Shown: positions 33,704-42,211, counted from the stretch's first letter. The stretch is 47,294 bases of DNA from Gammaproteobacteria bacterium (GCA_029881055.1 JAOUNH010000002.1:1-47294); one strand, 5' to 3'. The notes: a model not told the origin generated them from the letters alone. A program made the numbers and translations.

Positions 33704-34213
33704 CTAACCAGTCGTGGTTTCGCGTGTGATACGCGTCGAGTTTTCTGTCAAATTCGCTTCGCCTGCCAGTTTCGTCAGGTACTTGGCAAACGCCGGGTCT
33801 TCACCGAGCAACAACGCGGGTATCTCCTCGCGAAAATCATCCCGCGCACACCATTCCTGCATGAAGTCCTCCCACGATCGCCAGCGTCGCGCTTCTTTCC
33901 CGGAAAGATCTGTGTCGTACAACAACAGGTAGGCGCGCTCGAAGATAGCGATCAATAATCCAAAAATCGCTTGCATGCGCTCCCTTTGCTCGGGACTGAG
34001 GTCGGTCGATCTCGACTTAGACAACAGCCGAAGGTCAGGGTTTTCCAGTGCCAGGCGTAGAAAATCCTGGTAGCTGCCGGCAACAGCTTCGTAGACTTCC
34101 TCTTCCTCCGCCGCACGCTCCTTGCGCTTTTCGTAAAGAAATACAGCCATCGCGAGCGGCAGGCCTAGTACCGTTACGACGTAGCTCAAAAGTTCCCAGG
34201 TTTCGATATTCAT
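33704..34213 (-). CDS. Membrane-anchored protein of unknown function
   Basis: A 169-residue protein with one N-terminal membrane helix (about 8-26, SYVVTVLGLPLAMAVFLYE), a charged helix directly after it (KRKERAAEEEEVYEA) and a cytoplasmic helical domain (SYQDFLRLALENPDL to about 150). The pattern of helix plus EEE linker plus alpha-helical domain occurs in many uncharacterised bacterial proteins. The frame is open upstream, but the ATG at 34213 is chosen because it overlaps the stop of the MFS gene (TAATG), so the two are translated together. A role linked to that transporter is a reasonable inference. Confidence 0.7.
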   Translation of the reverse strand: MNIETWELLSYVVTVLGLPLAMAVFLYEKRKERAAEEEEVYEAVAGSYQDFLRLALENPDLRLLSKSRSTDLSPEQRERMQAIFGLLIAIFERAYLLLYDTDLSGKEARRWRSWEDFMQEWCARDDFREEIPALLLGEDPAFAKYLTKLAGEANLTENSTRITRETTTG

Positions 34214-35412
34214 TAATCGATCGATCCCGATCGTCGAAGGCACATCAATGCTGCGAGTGTAGCGAAGCTGGCACCGATAAGAAATGTTGCCGCCGGTCCC
34301 GCGTAATCCCAAAGCACGCCGGCAATAATGCTCGCAAATAACAATGCCAGCCCGGTGGCGAGATTGAAGATGCCGAACGCAGATGCGCGTAGCGCTTGCG
34401 GCGAATGGTGGGCAACCAGCTTTGCAAAGAGCCCCTGCGTTACAGCCATGTGCAAACCCCAGAGGGCTATGCCGAAAAAAGTGCCATAGAGACTTGAGGA
34501 AAACGCGAGTACCAGATCCGCTGCGATCAGGGTTACGGCACCGAATATTAGCAACCGGCTGCTGCTAAAGTGATCGGACAAGGTCCCGGTCGGATAGGCG
34601 CCCAATGCGTACACGATATTCATCGCCACAAGCACAAGAGGCGCAAGTGCAAACGGCAAGCCATCCGCACTCGCCTTCAAAATCAGGAATGCCTCGCTGA
34701 ATCGGGCCAATGTGAATACGGTACCGATGACCAGCACGGTTTGAAATTCTTTTCCGAAACGGGTGACATCTTTAAATTGAATTGGTATGCGAGCGGCGTG
34801 CTCAGCGTCGTGGCCAACTTGGTCTTTCACGCCAAAGAGCACGAGTAGTACGGCGAGGCCTGCGGGTATGACGGCTATCCAGAAAACGGCTCGCATATCG
34901 CTGGCCAGGAGATACATGAGTCCCACAGCCAACAGCGGACCGACAAAGGCACCAACAGTATCCAGGGCCTGACGTAGTCCGTATGCCCTGCCGCGGATCG
35001 CCTGCGGTGTGACATCGGCGATCAGCGCATCACGCGGCGCGCCGCGAATACCTTTACCGATTCGATCCGCGAAGCGTGCTGAAAGCACCATTGCCAGGCC
35101 TTCGGCCAGCGGAAAAAGCGGTTTCGATAAGGCAGCCAAACCGTAGCCAAGCAATATCAGAGGTTTGCGCCGCCGCAAACGATCTGAAACGTAGCCCGAA
35201 AAAATCTTTGCGATCGATGCCGTAGACTCCGCGATGCCGTCAACCAGACCGACCAAAGCAACGCTGAGGCCGAGAGTCGACGTCAGGAACAGGGGCAAAA
35301 GCGCATGGACAATTTCAGATGAAATGTCCATGAACAGGCTGACGAACCCGAGCGCCCAGACCGTTCGGGGAATGACCGGCTTGCGGGGAGAAATGTCGGG
35401 AGAAAGCATCAT
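34213..35412 (-). CDS. MFS transporter
   Basis: A 399-residue major facilitator protein with twelve predicted helices. The loop 2-3 signature reads GYVSDRLRRRKPLILLGYGLAAL near 70-92, and RFADRIGKGIRGAPRDALIADV near 115-136 is typical of the subgroup annotated as multidrug or metabolite MFS-1. The substrate is unknown. I start at one of two adjacent ATGs (35412; the other is 35409); a TTG lies two codons upstream. It begins only about 24 nt after the tRNA-Leu 3' end, with no terminator between them, so it may be read from the tRNA promoter. Confidence 0.87.
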   Translation of the reverse strand: MMLSPDISPRKPVIPRTVWALGFVSLFMDISSEIVHALLPLFLTSTLGLSVALVGLVDGIAESTASIAKIFSGYVSDRLRRRKPLILLGYGLAALSKPLFPLAEGLAMVLSARFADRIGKGIRGAPRDALIADVTPQAIRGRAYGLRQALDTVGAFVGPLLAVGLMYLLASDMRAVFWIAVIPAGLAVLLVLFGVKDQVGHDAEHAARIPIQFKDVTRFGKEFQTVLVIGTVFTLARFSEAFLILKASADGLPFALAPLVLVAMNIVYALGAYPTGTLSDHFSSSRLLIFGAVTLIAADLVLAFSSSLYGTFFGIALWGLHMAVTQGLFAKLVAHHSPQALRASAFGIFNLATGLALLFASIIAGVLWDYAGPAATFLIGASFATLAALMCLRRSGSID

Positions 35413-35435
35413 CGACAAATATTAATGCAAACAGA

Positions 35436-35522
35436 TGGTGCCCGGGGCGGGACTTGAACCCACACACCCTTTCGGATAACGGATTTTAAGTCCGTTGCGT
35501 CTACCGATTCCGCCACCCGGGC
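35436..35522 (-). tRNA. tRNA-Leu (anticodon TAA)
   Basis: An 87-nt type II tRNA on the minus strand. The acceptor stem GCCCGGG/CCCGGGC is perfect, the anticodon stem ACGGA/TCCGT encloses loop CTTAAAA with anticodon TAA, and a long variable arm (TATCCGAAAGGGTGT region) precedes the T arm with TTCAAGT. The CCA end is encoded (35436-35438). It lies 15 nt downstream of tRNA-Cys in the same transcript. Confidence 0.96.
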
Positions 35523-35537
35523 CGGGTCTGGAAAAAA

Positions 35538-35611
35538 TGGAGGCTAGGGTCGGAATCGAACCGGCGTACGCGGAGTTGCAGTCCGCTGCATGACCACTCT
35601 GCCACCTAGCC
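35538..35611 (-). tRNA. tRNA-Cys (anticodon GCA)
   Basis: A 74-nt tRNA on the minus strand. Acceptor stem GGCTAGG/CCTAGCC, discriminator U73 (characteristic of tRNA-Cys), anticodon stem GCGGA/TCCGC with loop CTGCAAC, anticodon GCA, and encoded CCA (35538-35540). A clear promoter lies upstream at 35635-35662. It is the first gene of the Cys-Leu unit. Confidence 0.96.
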
Positions 35612-35634
35612 CCGGGGTACTTTGCAGGCGTCGC

Positions 35635-35662
35635 AGTATACAGCGACTTTGCAGGCAGTCCA
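35635..35662 (-). promoter_or_regulatory. Promoter of the tRNA-Cys-tRNA-Leu unit
   Basis: On the minus strand the -35 box is TGGACT (35657-35662) and the -10 box TATACT (35635-35640) with a 16-nt spacer. A GC-rich discriminator GCGACGCC follows, as in stringently controlled stable-RNA promoters. Two 11-bp direct repeats, ACTTTGCAGGC on the plus strand at 35619-35629 and 35646-35656, straddle the -10 box, and GTCGC/GCGAC forms an inverted repeat around it. The promoter overlaps the leader of the divergent lipoprotein gene. Confidence 0.7.
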
Positions 35663-35687
35663 CCCCAATTATCTGCATAATGCCTGC

Positions 35688-36890
35688 ATGCGATATTCCA
35701 GCCGCATCCTCTTTCCAGTCCTCGCTTCCGTGCTTGTCGCGTGCACCGAACAATCCCTGCCCGTCTTCGACATTCCAATCCCGATTTCGGTCCCAAGTGG
35801 CACGCCGGCTTACGGTCCGCGCCTTGTCACCAGTCCTGATGGCGAGGTGATATTGAGCTGGATGGAGCGCGGCACCGACAACGTTGCACTGCGCTTCTCT
35901 GTCTATGAACAGGGGTCCTGGGGCCCGGCCGTGACGGCGACTATCGACGAGCACATGTTCGTTAACTGGGCGGACCTGCCCGCGGTTACGCCGCTGGGCT
36001 CCGGGTCGCTCCTCGCCCACTGGCTGAGCTACACGGCTGACATGCCTTACGCCTACCAGATTCTTACCGCGCACTCCGCCGACGAAGGGGCGACATGGAG
36101 CGCACCCAGAAGCCCGCATGTAGATGGCACGCCGACTGAGCACGGATTCGTATCGATGTATCCGGTCTCAGGCGCAACCGGGCTGGTATGGCTGGATGGC
36201 CGTCAAACGCCCGACAAAGGCATGACACTGCGCAGCGCGACGCTCTCAGCGGACGGCGCCGTGAGTGACAAAGCCGTGATCGACGATTGGGTATGCGACT
36301 GCTGCCAGACGGACGTTGCCATCACTGAAGCCGGTCCGATCGCCGCCTATCGCGATCGCACCGCCGATGAAGTGCGAGATATTTACGTGGCACGAAACCT
36401 TAACGGCGAGTGGCAACCCGGCTCAGCGATTGCAAATGACGGCTGGGTGATTTCAGGCTGCCCCGTGAACGGGCCGGCTATCGATGCCGCGGGAAAATTC
36501 GTCGCCCTCGCCTGGTTCACCGCCGCCGGTCAGAAGCCAAAAGTGCAGACGGCCTTCTCCACGAATGCTGGCAAGTCATTTTCAGAAGCCATCGAAATTT
36601 CTTCGCCAAATACCACTGGCCACGTTGGAGTCACGCTGCTTGACAGGCATACCTATGTGGTCAGTTGGATGGAACCCGGAAAGAACGGGGATTACGCGAT
36701 CAAACTCCGTGCTGTTACCACTGACGGGCAAACGGGTCGAGAGCATATTGTTGGCCGTACATCCGTCGCACGTAATGTTCCGCAATTGATACGCGTTGGC
36801 GACAAACTGGTACTCGCCTGGACCGACACATTCGACAATGTGCAGAAGGTTGCATCGGTGCAAGTCGCGATCCTGGGATTCTACGACTGA
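35688..36890 (+). CDS. BNR/sialidase-like beta-propeller lipoprotein
   Basis: A 400-residue lipoprotein. The N-terminus ends in lipobox SVLVAC (Cys19). The rest looks like a six-bladed sialidase-type propeller with Asp-box repeats (SADEGATW at 130-137 and a second, STNAGKSFS). A cysteine cluster CDCC (C203, C205, C206) lies in WVCDCCQTD, and another Cys follows in ISGCPVNGP (C258), a possible metal or disulfide site. Catalytic sialidase residues are not evident, so binding or an unrelated hydrolase role is equally possible. The start is taken at 35688 for the lipobox, although no strong ribosome binding site is visible. It converges on the DUF5916 gene. Confidence 0.78.
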   Translation: MRYSSRILFPVLASVLVACTEQSLPVFDIPIPISVPSGTPAYGPRLVTSPDGEVILSWMERGTDNVALRFSVYEQGSWGPAVTATIDEHMFVNWADLPAVTPLGSGSLLAHWLSYTADMPYAYQILTAHSADEGATWSAPRSPHVDGTPTEHGFVSMYPVSGATGLVWLDGRQTPDKGMTLRSATLSADGAVSDKAVIDDWVCDCCQTDVAITEAGPIAAYRDRTADEVRDIYVARNLNGEWQPGSAIANDGWVISGCPVNGPAIDAAGKFVALAWFTAAGQKPKVQTAFSTNAGKSFSEAIEISSPNTTGHVGVTLLDRHTYVVSWMEPGKNGDYAIKLRAVTTDGQTGREHIVGRTSVARNVPQLIRVGDKLVLAWTDTFDNVQKVASVQVAILGFYD

Positions 36891-36896
36891 GCGGAA

Positions 36897-39137
36897 TCAT
36901 AGATTCCAGGCGTAGCCCAGCTTCATGAACAAGCTGCGATCTGACACTGTCAGCTTGTTTAGACTATCGTCGTCGTAGAATTGATCCGAGTACCCCAGGA
37001 ACAAAACTGTCTGTGGGTTGATTTTGTAGGAGTAGAGTAATTGCCGGCCGACGTCCGTGGTCTCCGACTCAACTGGATCCAAATACACGGCAGGATTTCT
37101 GGATGTATCGGCCTGTTGTACTGTAAATCGCAAAAACGAGCGCACATTGAACTGCCATGTCAGTCGCGCATCGACGACGGCAGCATCGAAAATCTTTTCG
37201 CCTTGTTTTGTATCGAGACCCGCAAAAATGCCACGCAGCCGGAGTAACAAATTGCGACTGATATTCCAGTCGATGGCGGGTTCGACACTCCTCTCGTCGG
37301 CCAATCGGGTATTGTCGTAATCGATTTGATCACCCATGGTAATACCAAGGCTTAACGAGATACCGCTGCGCGGCGTCAATTCCGTATAAATGGCAGCGCG
37401 TTTGAGGTCGAACATCACATCATTTTCCAATTCCGACTTCATGCGGTAGGCGACGTGCACAAACGACTGCAAGGGCCCTTGAACGCGAAGCCTCAGCACA
37501 TTGCTTTTTTCTCGCAGCCTGCCATCCTCCAGATGGGCAATTTCGTAACCGGTAGCAAGGCTGACTCGACTCCACCGGCTTCCGTCCTCGCCATGCCAGA
37601 CTCTACCCGCATCAACCACGATGAGATCCTCGCCGACTCTTGCCATAAACCCTGAGTCCGCCCGAAAACCGCTTGAGCGCGAAGCGTATTGAACGTTGCC
37701 AAACCAGTTGCGCGAATCGTACTCATAGCTTGCCAGGGTTGCGTTGCCGTCGAAGGTGTCGACGGGTTGCGAAAACTCCAGCGCCGTTGCGAGAGGGTAG
37801 ACAGTTTCGGATTCGACGATCTGCGCCGTCAGCGTGTGCCGGTCGCTGAGTTTCCAACGCATGTCAACACCCGCCAGGTAATTGTGATAGCCATCGCCGT
37901 TACGAACGGTTACCACGCCACCAAGCGACGATGTCTGTCCGAAGCCACGACTGTATCGTCCGATCATCGCCGTATTCGATTGCTCAAGTGTCGTTGAATC
38001 TGACCCAAATACACCCGGAAACAAGAGATTGGTAACGGCATCTTCGACGAGCAGAACACCAAACGTGTGATCGCCACGTTTTCCCGTCAACTTCGTACCG
38101 ACGTCGGGGCTGCCGATGGTTCTCGTGAAAACAGTTCGCATGGGTGTCGAAAAGTAATTGGCACCCTCCAGAAAGAAGGGACGTTTCTCTGGATAAAACA
38201 GGGCAAATCGCTCATTGACATCCAGTTGCGCGACATCCGCTTCCACTTGCGAAAAATCAGGATTGATAGCAAGGTTTGCGGTCAGGTCAGGCGTAATTCC
38301 CCACCTGAGACTGAGACCCGCCTCGGTCGTGGTGCCTTTGGATAACAGCGGATCGACACCGGGATTCTCAGTGGCGTCCGATCGAGACATCGTAAGCGTT
38401 GGCACGACTTCGAGGTCGCGGCCAGGTGTGACGTCTTCGAGCCCGCGCATTGAGATGAACTGGCACAGAAAGCAGTTGTTGCCGCGATCGTGGGGGATGT
38501 TCGAAAACGCGTACGTTTTATCGCGCGGATACGAGCGATACAAAAACAAACCCCAGGTCTTGATTCCGTCGGTGGCCGGGAAACGCAGTTGCGTCAGAGG
38601 GATCCGGATTTCAACAACATACCCGTCGGCATTGACCTGTCCTGCCGAATCCCAAATCGCATCCCAGGAATCATCTTCCTTGCCGAAATCGCCACCTTGC
38701 AGGCTGGACTCGTCGTAGGTCACGTCCATCTGCACGCCGAGAGGTGTAGAGTAGAATTCAACGGCCCTGTGGCCATCATTGTAGGTATCGATCATGATGC
38801 CTACATAGTCATCGTCCCAGGCCGAGTCACGGTCGCGCAGGTAGGCGCGTATCGCCGACGGGTCAGGATCGCTTGCTGCAAACCCGACGTACAAATTAAT
38901 ACCGTCCTCCATAATGTAAGCATGGGTCTTTAAGCGTGCCGCAATATTTTCGCCGGGTTCGGTCTCGTAAATCAGCTCTACCTCGGTCGCGTTCTGCCAC
39001 GCGTCCTCGTCCATAACGCCGTCGACGACGATTTCACCGGTCGTTCGCGGCAATTCCACGCCGCTGGCACTTGCTGCAGAACAATTCAGGGCAAGCGCCA
39101 AAAACAGGGAAAATGAATATATCGGGGTTGCAGTCAA
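36897..39137 (-). CDS. DUF5916 protein with N-terminal CBM9-like domain, outer-membrane-type
   Basis: A 746-residue secreted protein. A signal peptide (residues 1-24, ending SAASASG) leads to a CBM9-like beta-sandwich (about 30-230, starting with the family wording EIVVDGVMDEDAWQNA) and a DUF5916 region predicted to be a membrane beta-barrel (about 240-746), with NNCFLCQF and ALFYPEKRPFFLEGANYF as landmarks. The C-terminal residue pattern KLGYAWNL suits an outer-membrane barrel. The frame is open to 39308, but a TTG at 39137 preceded by CAGGAG (6-nt spacing) gives the proper signal peptide. The function of the family is not established; uptake or display of carbohydrates or peptides is speculative. 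Confidence 0.82.
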   Translation of the reverse strand: MTATPIYSFSLFLALALNCSAASASGVELPRTTGEIVVDGVMDEDAWQNATEVELIYETEPGENIAARLKTHAYIMEDGINLYVGFAASDPDPSAIRAYLRDRDSAWDDDYVGIMIDTYNDGHRAVEFYSTPLGVQMDVTYDESSLQGGDFGKEDDSWDAIWDSAGQVNADGYVVEIRIPLTQLRFPATDGIKTWGLFLYRSYPRDKTYAFSNIPHDRGNNCFLCQFISMRGLEDVTPGRDLEVVPTLTMSRSDATENPGVDPLLSKGTTTEAGLSLRWGITPDLTANLAINPDFSQVEADVAQLDVNERFALFYPEKRPFFLEGANYFSTPMRTVFTRTIGSPDVGTKLTGKRGDHTFGVLLVEDAVTNLLFPGVFGSDSTTLEQSNTAMIGRYSRGFGQTSSLGGVVTVRNGDGYHNYLAGVDMRWKLSDRHTLTAQIVESETVYPLATALEFSQPVDTFDGNATLASYEYDSRNWFGNVQYASRSSGFRADSGFMARVGEDLIVVDAGRVWHGEDGSRWSRVSLATGYEIAHLEDGRLREKSNVLRLRVQGPLQSFVHVAYRMKSELENDVMFDLKRAAIYTELTPRSGISLSLGITMGDQIDYDNTRLADERSVEPAIDWNISRNLLLRLRGIFAGLDTKQGEKIFDAAVVDARLTWQFNVRSFLRFTVQQADTSRNPAVYLDPVESETTDVGRQLLYSYKINPQTVLFLGYSDQFYDDDSLNKLTVSDRSLFMKLGYAWNL

Positions 39138-39219
39138 ACGTGGCTCCTGAAAAATAGCCAAAAATATGTGATGGTTGCCCGCGGCAAACGACCTGATTTG
39201 ATTTATAAGAAAAGTAGCG

Positions 39220-39795
39220 ATGATATCGATAATTCCCCTAGCGCGTCTCGGACCACTCACGAGTCTGTCAGTACTCGCTGGCATCATTGCAACTATCGTA
39301 TTGTTCATGGATGTTGTCGATGATAACTGGGCATGGGCCGGTTTGGTGCCTCTGCTTGCCTACCTCGGTAATTGTTTCTACCGGGAGAGACGACTCATCC
39401 AGGCAGATTCCGGCAGAGAACGCGAGATCGTGAAAATGCATTTCGTCGTGATTGCAGCAGATCGTGCAGCTCGATTCTGGAGCGCACTGTTCTCGGCTGT
39501 CGCTGTCGCTACCGGTATCGCAACCACCGGCATCTGGGCCTACCAGTTATACCTGTGTTATCTCGCACGCCGCTGGGTGCCGCTGACCTGGCACACCGTC
39601 GTTGGCATGCTTCCACCCAACGATTCAGCGTTTGTACAAAGCTTGTTCTATTGGCTTGGCGATACCAATTTCGGCGCCGTCGTTTTGATCGCAGGCTTGT
39701 TAATTGCTGCACCGCTCGCCGCAATCGGCTGGCGATCGAATAACAAGGCCAAATTTCGGCGCAACGAGCTATCCAATTTGAAAAAGCGGTCCTAG
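39220..39795 (+). CDS. Membrane protein of unknown function
   Basis: A 191-residue protein with four hydrophobic segments (about 11-29, 35-50, 80-110 and 150-170) and charged loops (YRERRLIQADSGRE between segments 2 and 3). The C-terminal tail is polar and basic (SNNKAKFRRNELSNLKKRS). No family is recognised. It is divergent from the DUF5916 gene across about 80 nt and overlaps the end of the convergent 528-aa gene by 4 nt. Confidence 0.65.
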   Translation: MISIIPLARLGPLTSLSVLAGIIATIVLFMDVVDDNWAWAGLVPLLAYLGNCFYRERRLIQADSGREREIVKMHFVVIAADRAARFWSALFSAVAVATGIATTGIWAYQLYLCYLARRWVPLTWHTVVGMLPPNDSAFVQSLFYWLGDTNFGAVVLIAGLLIAAPLAAIGWRSNNKAKFRRNELSNLKKRS

Positions 39796-41378
39796 TCAGC
39801 CTCTTTACACGCGCGTCGAAAGACCTGCAGCAAGCCGTCGTTTTGCGCCATCAACCTTGCGCTCACCAACTCGTGTCTTCCGCCTTTCGCCCGCAGGATT
39901 TTTCGCAACAAACGCTTCGAATCAGTGGACCAGTCGGACGGCTGAAGTGCCGCGAAGTACGGCGCAATCGCGCGCAGCGCCGCTAACTCCGCTCTGTTCC
40001 AGCTTCTGAGTGAACGCACACTGAGGTCGTGCATCAGGCGGCTCGCAACACGATCTGCGGCAGCGTTTCGGGTCTTTTCGCACACGGCGGCCAATGCATC
40101 GGATGCCAGCCGCGAACTGGTCGCCAGCCATTCTTCATTGAAAAGCTCTGACGGCGCACTTCCCGGCAACGCAAGGTGCATGTCGCTGCTTGCGAGTTTT
40201 CTGAGCACTTTGGTGGGGCTTCGATAATCACGATTGCGTTTTCGTTTCGCCTCCTCATTGCTTGCGAGTCGACGTATCGCCGCGTCCAGTGGGCGGTAGC
40301 CCAGGCGATAATAGAACCAGAACGCACCACTTTGCAGCGCTTCGCTATTGTCGCTGCCGATCTGATAGGTACTGGCGATGAACCGGTTGCAACCAACCAG
40401 GGCGTGGTAAACCCGCATAACCTGTACCCAGAGATACGAGGCTTCGCTGCCACGATACTCGTCGAAAATATTGATTCCGGTGTTCACCTGTTTGAACAGC
40501 ACGCTTGCGCCGCCATAACCGATGGGCACGCCGTTCGCGAGTATGAGATAGCCCAGCGTGCACTCGAGCGCGAACCGGTATTCGGGCAACAGGCCGAAGA
40601 CTGCGACGGCGATGCCCTCGCCCACATTCGCCAGGTACACTTCCTCGGGATTGGCGAAGTTGAAGTGATAGGTTTCGCGGTGCCGAGCGGCGAGCGACGC
40701 CATCGCAACATCGATCAATCGCGATCCTTGCTCGATGGGCAGTCTTGAAATCGACCGGACAGGGCGTTGAATCTCCTTCTTGACCTGCCTGGGCCGTGGT
40801 CGAAGGTTCTCACGTGCATGGATGCGGGCAACAGGAAAGACGTTTGTCGATTTCGAATAGATATCATTGCCAAGATTCCAGGCCAGGGGAATATCCGCCG
40901 TATCGTAGAGCTCGCGCAGGAACGGGCGAGATCGACGATCCTCGAGCTGCGCGAGTAACCAGTCAAAGTCGGTCCCCTTGCGGCCGGAGCGCGCCGCATC
41001 GATCCACTCGCGGGTCGTGACATAGCCGCTGCTGAACCAGTCCCCTTCCGCCGGCTGCAAGATGTGATGCAGCAATTCGTCAAGGGCCAGGGTGTCGTCA
41101 AGCTCGGCCCAGTCGATGGATACCGCTCCCGGCGCGACTCTCGCGAGCCACCTCGCGACGTCAAAGGAAAACCGGTAGTGCACGAGCGTTCCGGCAATAC
41201 CGCTGTCAGCAAGTTCCCGGCGTTGCGCAGCGACCAGCTTGTCGACCGTCTCGTGGTAGCGACCAAGCTGATCGTTCGCCTCACGCCCCTGAACCAGGGT
41301 CCGGGGAAACGCGCGCTCGAAACACAGGTCCTTGTGCAGGGCCTTGAATCGGGTGACTGACGGCAAGCGCGATGACAT
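39792..41378 (-). CDS. Large protein of unknown function with a GNAT-like central region
   Basis: A 528-residue soluble protein. The centre (about 240-360) has an acetyltransferase-like rhythm: strand CTLGYLILANGVPIGYGGASVLF, then helix and strand LVGCNRFIASTYQIGSDN, then FWFYYRLGYRPLD, which is how GNAT domains end. Flanking regions are helical; the N-terminus has LLHHILQPAEGDWF and the C-terminus is rich in Arg/Leu. No signal peptide or membrane segment is seen. The function is unknown and the GNAT assignment is tentative. It lies just downstream of tRNA-Gly, beyond its terminator. Confidence 0.6.
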   Translation of the reverse strand: MSSRLPSVTRFKALHKDLCFERAFPRTLVQGREANDQLGRYHETVDKLVAAQRRELADSGIAGTLVHYRFSFDVARWLARVAPGAVSIDWAELDDTLALDELLHHILQPAEGDWFSSGYVTTREWIDAARSGRKGTDFDWLLAQLEDRRSRPFLRELYDTADIPLAWNLGNDIYSKSTNVFPVARIHARENLRPRPRQVKKEIQRPVRSISRLPIEQGSRLIDVAMASLAARHRETYHFNFANPEEVYLANVGEGIAVAVFGLLPEYRFALECTLGYLILANGVPIGYGGASVLFKQVNTGINIFDEYRGSEASYLWVQVMRVYHALVGCNRFIASTYQIGSDNSEALQSGAFWFYYRLGYRPLDAAIRRLASNEEAKRKRNRDYRSPTKVLRKLASSDMHLALPGSAPSELFNEEWLATSSRLASDALAAVCEKTRNAAADRVASRLMHDLSVRSLRSWNRAELAALRAIAPYFAALQPSDWSTDSKRLLRKILRAKGGRHELVSARLMAQNDGLLQVFRRACKEAD

Positions 41379-41450
41379 CCGTGAAGATGCTAGTCGACGG
41401 GCTTATCCAATCAATAGGTAGAAATCGCCGGGCGCCGGCTGGAAAGAAAA

Positions 41451-41471
41451 AGGCCGCTCAAAAAGCGGCCT
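41451..41471 (-). terminator. Rho-independent terminator after tRNA-Gly
   Basis: A perfect 7-bp stem AGGCCGC/GCGGCCT with a 7-nt loop, followed on the minus strand by TTTTCTTTCC. It is 15 nt beyond the tRNA-Gly 3' end and separates the tRNA from the downstream unknown gene. Confidence 0.85.
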
Positions 41472-41485
41472 AAGTCTTTGATTTT

Positions 41486-41561
41486 TGGAGCGGGAAACCA
41501 GGTTCGAACTGGCGACCTCAACCTTGGCAAGGTTGCGCTCTACCAACTGAGCTATTCCCGC
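41486..41561 (-). tRNA. tRNA-Gly (anticodon GCC)
   Basis: A 76-nt tRNA on the minus strand. Acceptor GCGGGAA/TTCCCGC, D arm GCTCAGTTGGTAGAGC, anticodon stem CAACC/GGTTG with loop TTGCCAA and anticodon GCC, T arm with TTCGAAC, and encoded CCA (41486-41488). It lies 57 nt after pgsA and has its own promoter at 41573-41600. Confidence 0.97.
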
Positions 41562-41572
41562 GAAGGGGCGAG

Positions 41573-41600
41573 ATTCTAGCCTTTGACACACTTAAGTCAA
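41573..41600 (-). promoter_or_regulatory. Promoter of tRNA-Gly
   Basis: On the minus strand TTGACT (-35, 41595-41600) and TAGAAT (-10, 41573-41578) are separated by 16 nt. The GC-rich discriminator CTCGCCCC follows, typical of stable-RNA promoters under stringent control. The predicted start is a few bases before the tRNA 5' end at 41561. Confidence 0.75.
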
Positions 41601-41618
41601 GACGTAAATGCGCCTTTT

Positions 41619-42191
41619 CTAAACCACCGGGTCCTGATCCTTGATGATAAACGGCCAGGCAGCCCGGAGGTAGATCAGCATCGACCAGATGGTCATTACG
41701 GCGGCCAGCAGCAACATTATTACGCCGACCTGGTAAATCGGGATGCCGAACAGGGTGTTGTGATAGACCATGAAGCCGATGCCGAACATTTGCATGGTGG
41801 TCTTGATCTTGCCGGCGACTGAAACCTTGACGTTGGCCCGCTCGCCGATCGTCGCCATCCACTCGCGCAAGGCGGAGACGGTTATTTCGCGGCCTATGAT
41901 GATCATCGCGATCACGTCTTCGAACCAGCGGGAATCAGCCTGGACCAGCATCACCAGCAATATGGACACCATGAGCTTGTCCGCGACAGGATCCAGAAAC
42001 TCGCCGAATCGCGATGTCTGGCCATAGCGCCGTGCGACCCAGCCATCGATCAGGTCCGTCACTGCAGCAATAGCAAACAGGATGGCCGCAAGAGGCCGCG
42101 CGTTTGGCAATTGGCTGTAAAAGCAGATCACGACGACAGGAATCGCGGCGATTCGGAACAGCGTCAGCATGTTGGCAAGATTAACTTTCAA
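41619..42191 (-). CDS. pgsA: CDP-diacylglycerol-glycerol-3-phosphate 3-phosphatidyltransferase
   Basis: A 190-residue inner-membrane enzyme of the CDP-alcohol phosphatidyltransferase family. The catalytic motif is complete: D-L-I-D-G-W-x-A-R, then eight residues, G, and D-P-V-A-D (DLIDGWVARRYGQ then GEFLDPVADK, about residues 46-71). It makes phosphatidylglycerol phosphate, the first step to PG and cardiolipin. It directly follows uvrC and precedes tRNA-Gly, the same order as in E. coli. Four to five helices are visible. Confidence 0.95.
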   Translation of the reverse strand: MKVNLANMLTLFRIAAIPVVVICFYSQLPNARPLAAILFAIAAVTDLIDGWVARRYGQTSRFGEFLDPVADKLMVSILLVMLVQADSRWFEDVIAMIIIGREITVSALREWMATIGERANVKVSVAGKIKTTMQMFGIGFMVYHNTLFGIPIYQVGVIMLLLAAVMTIWSMLIYLRAAWPFIIKDQDPVV

Positions 42192-42211
42192 AGTTCACCC
42201 TGATCCGTTTT

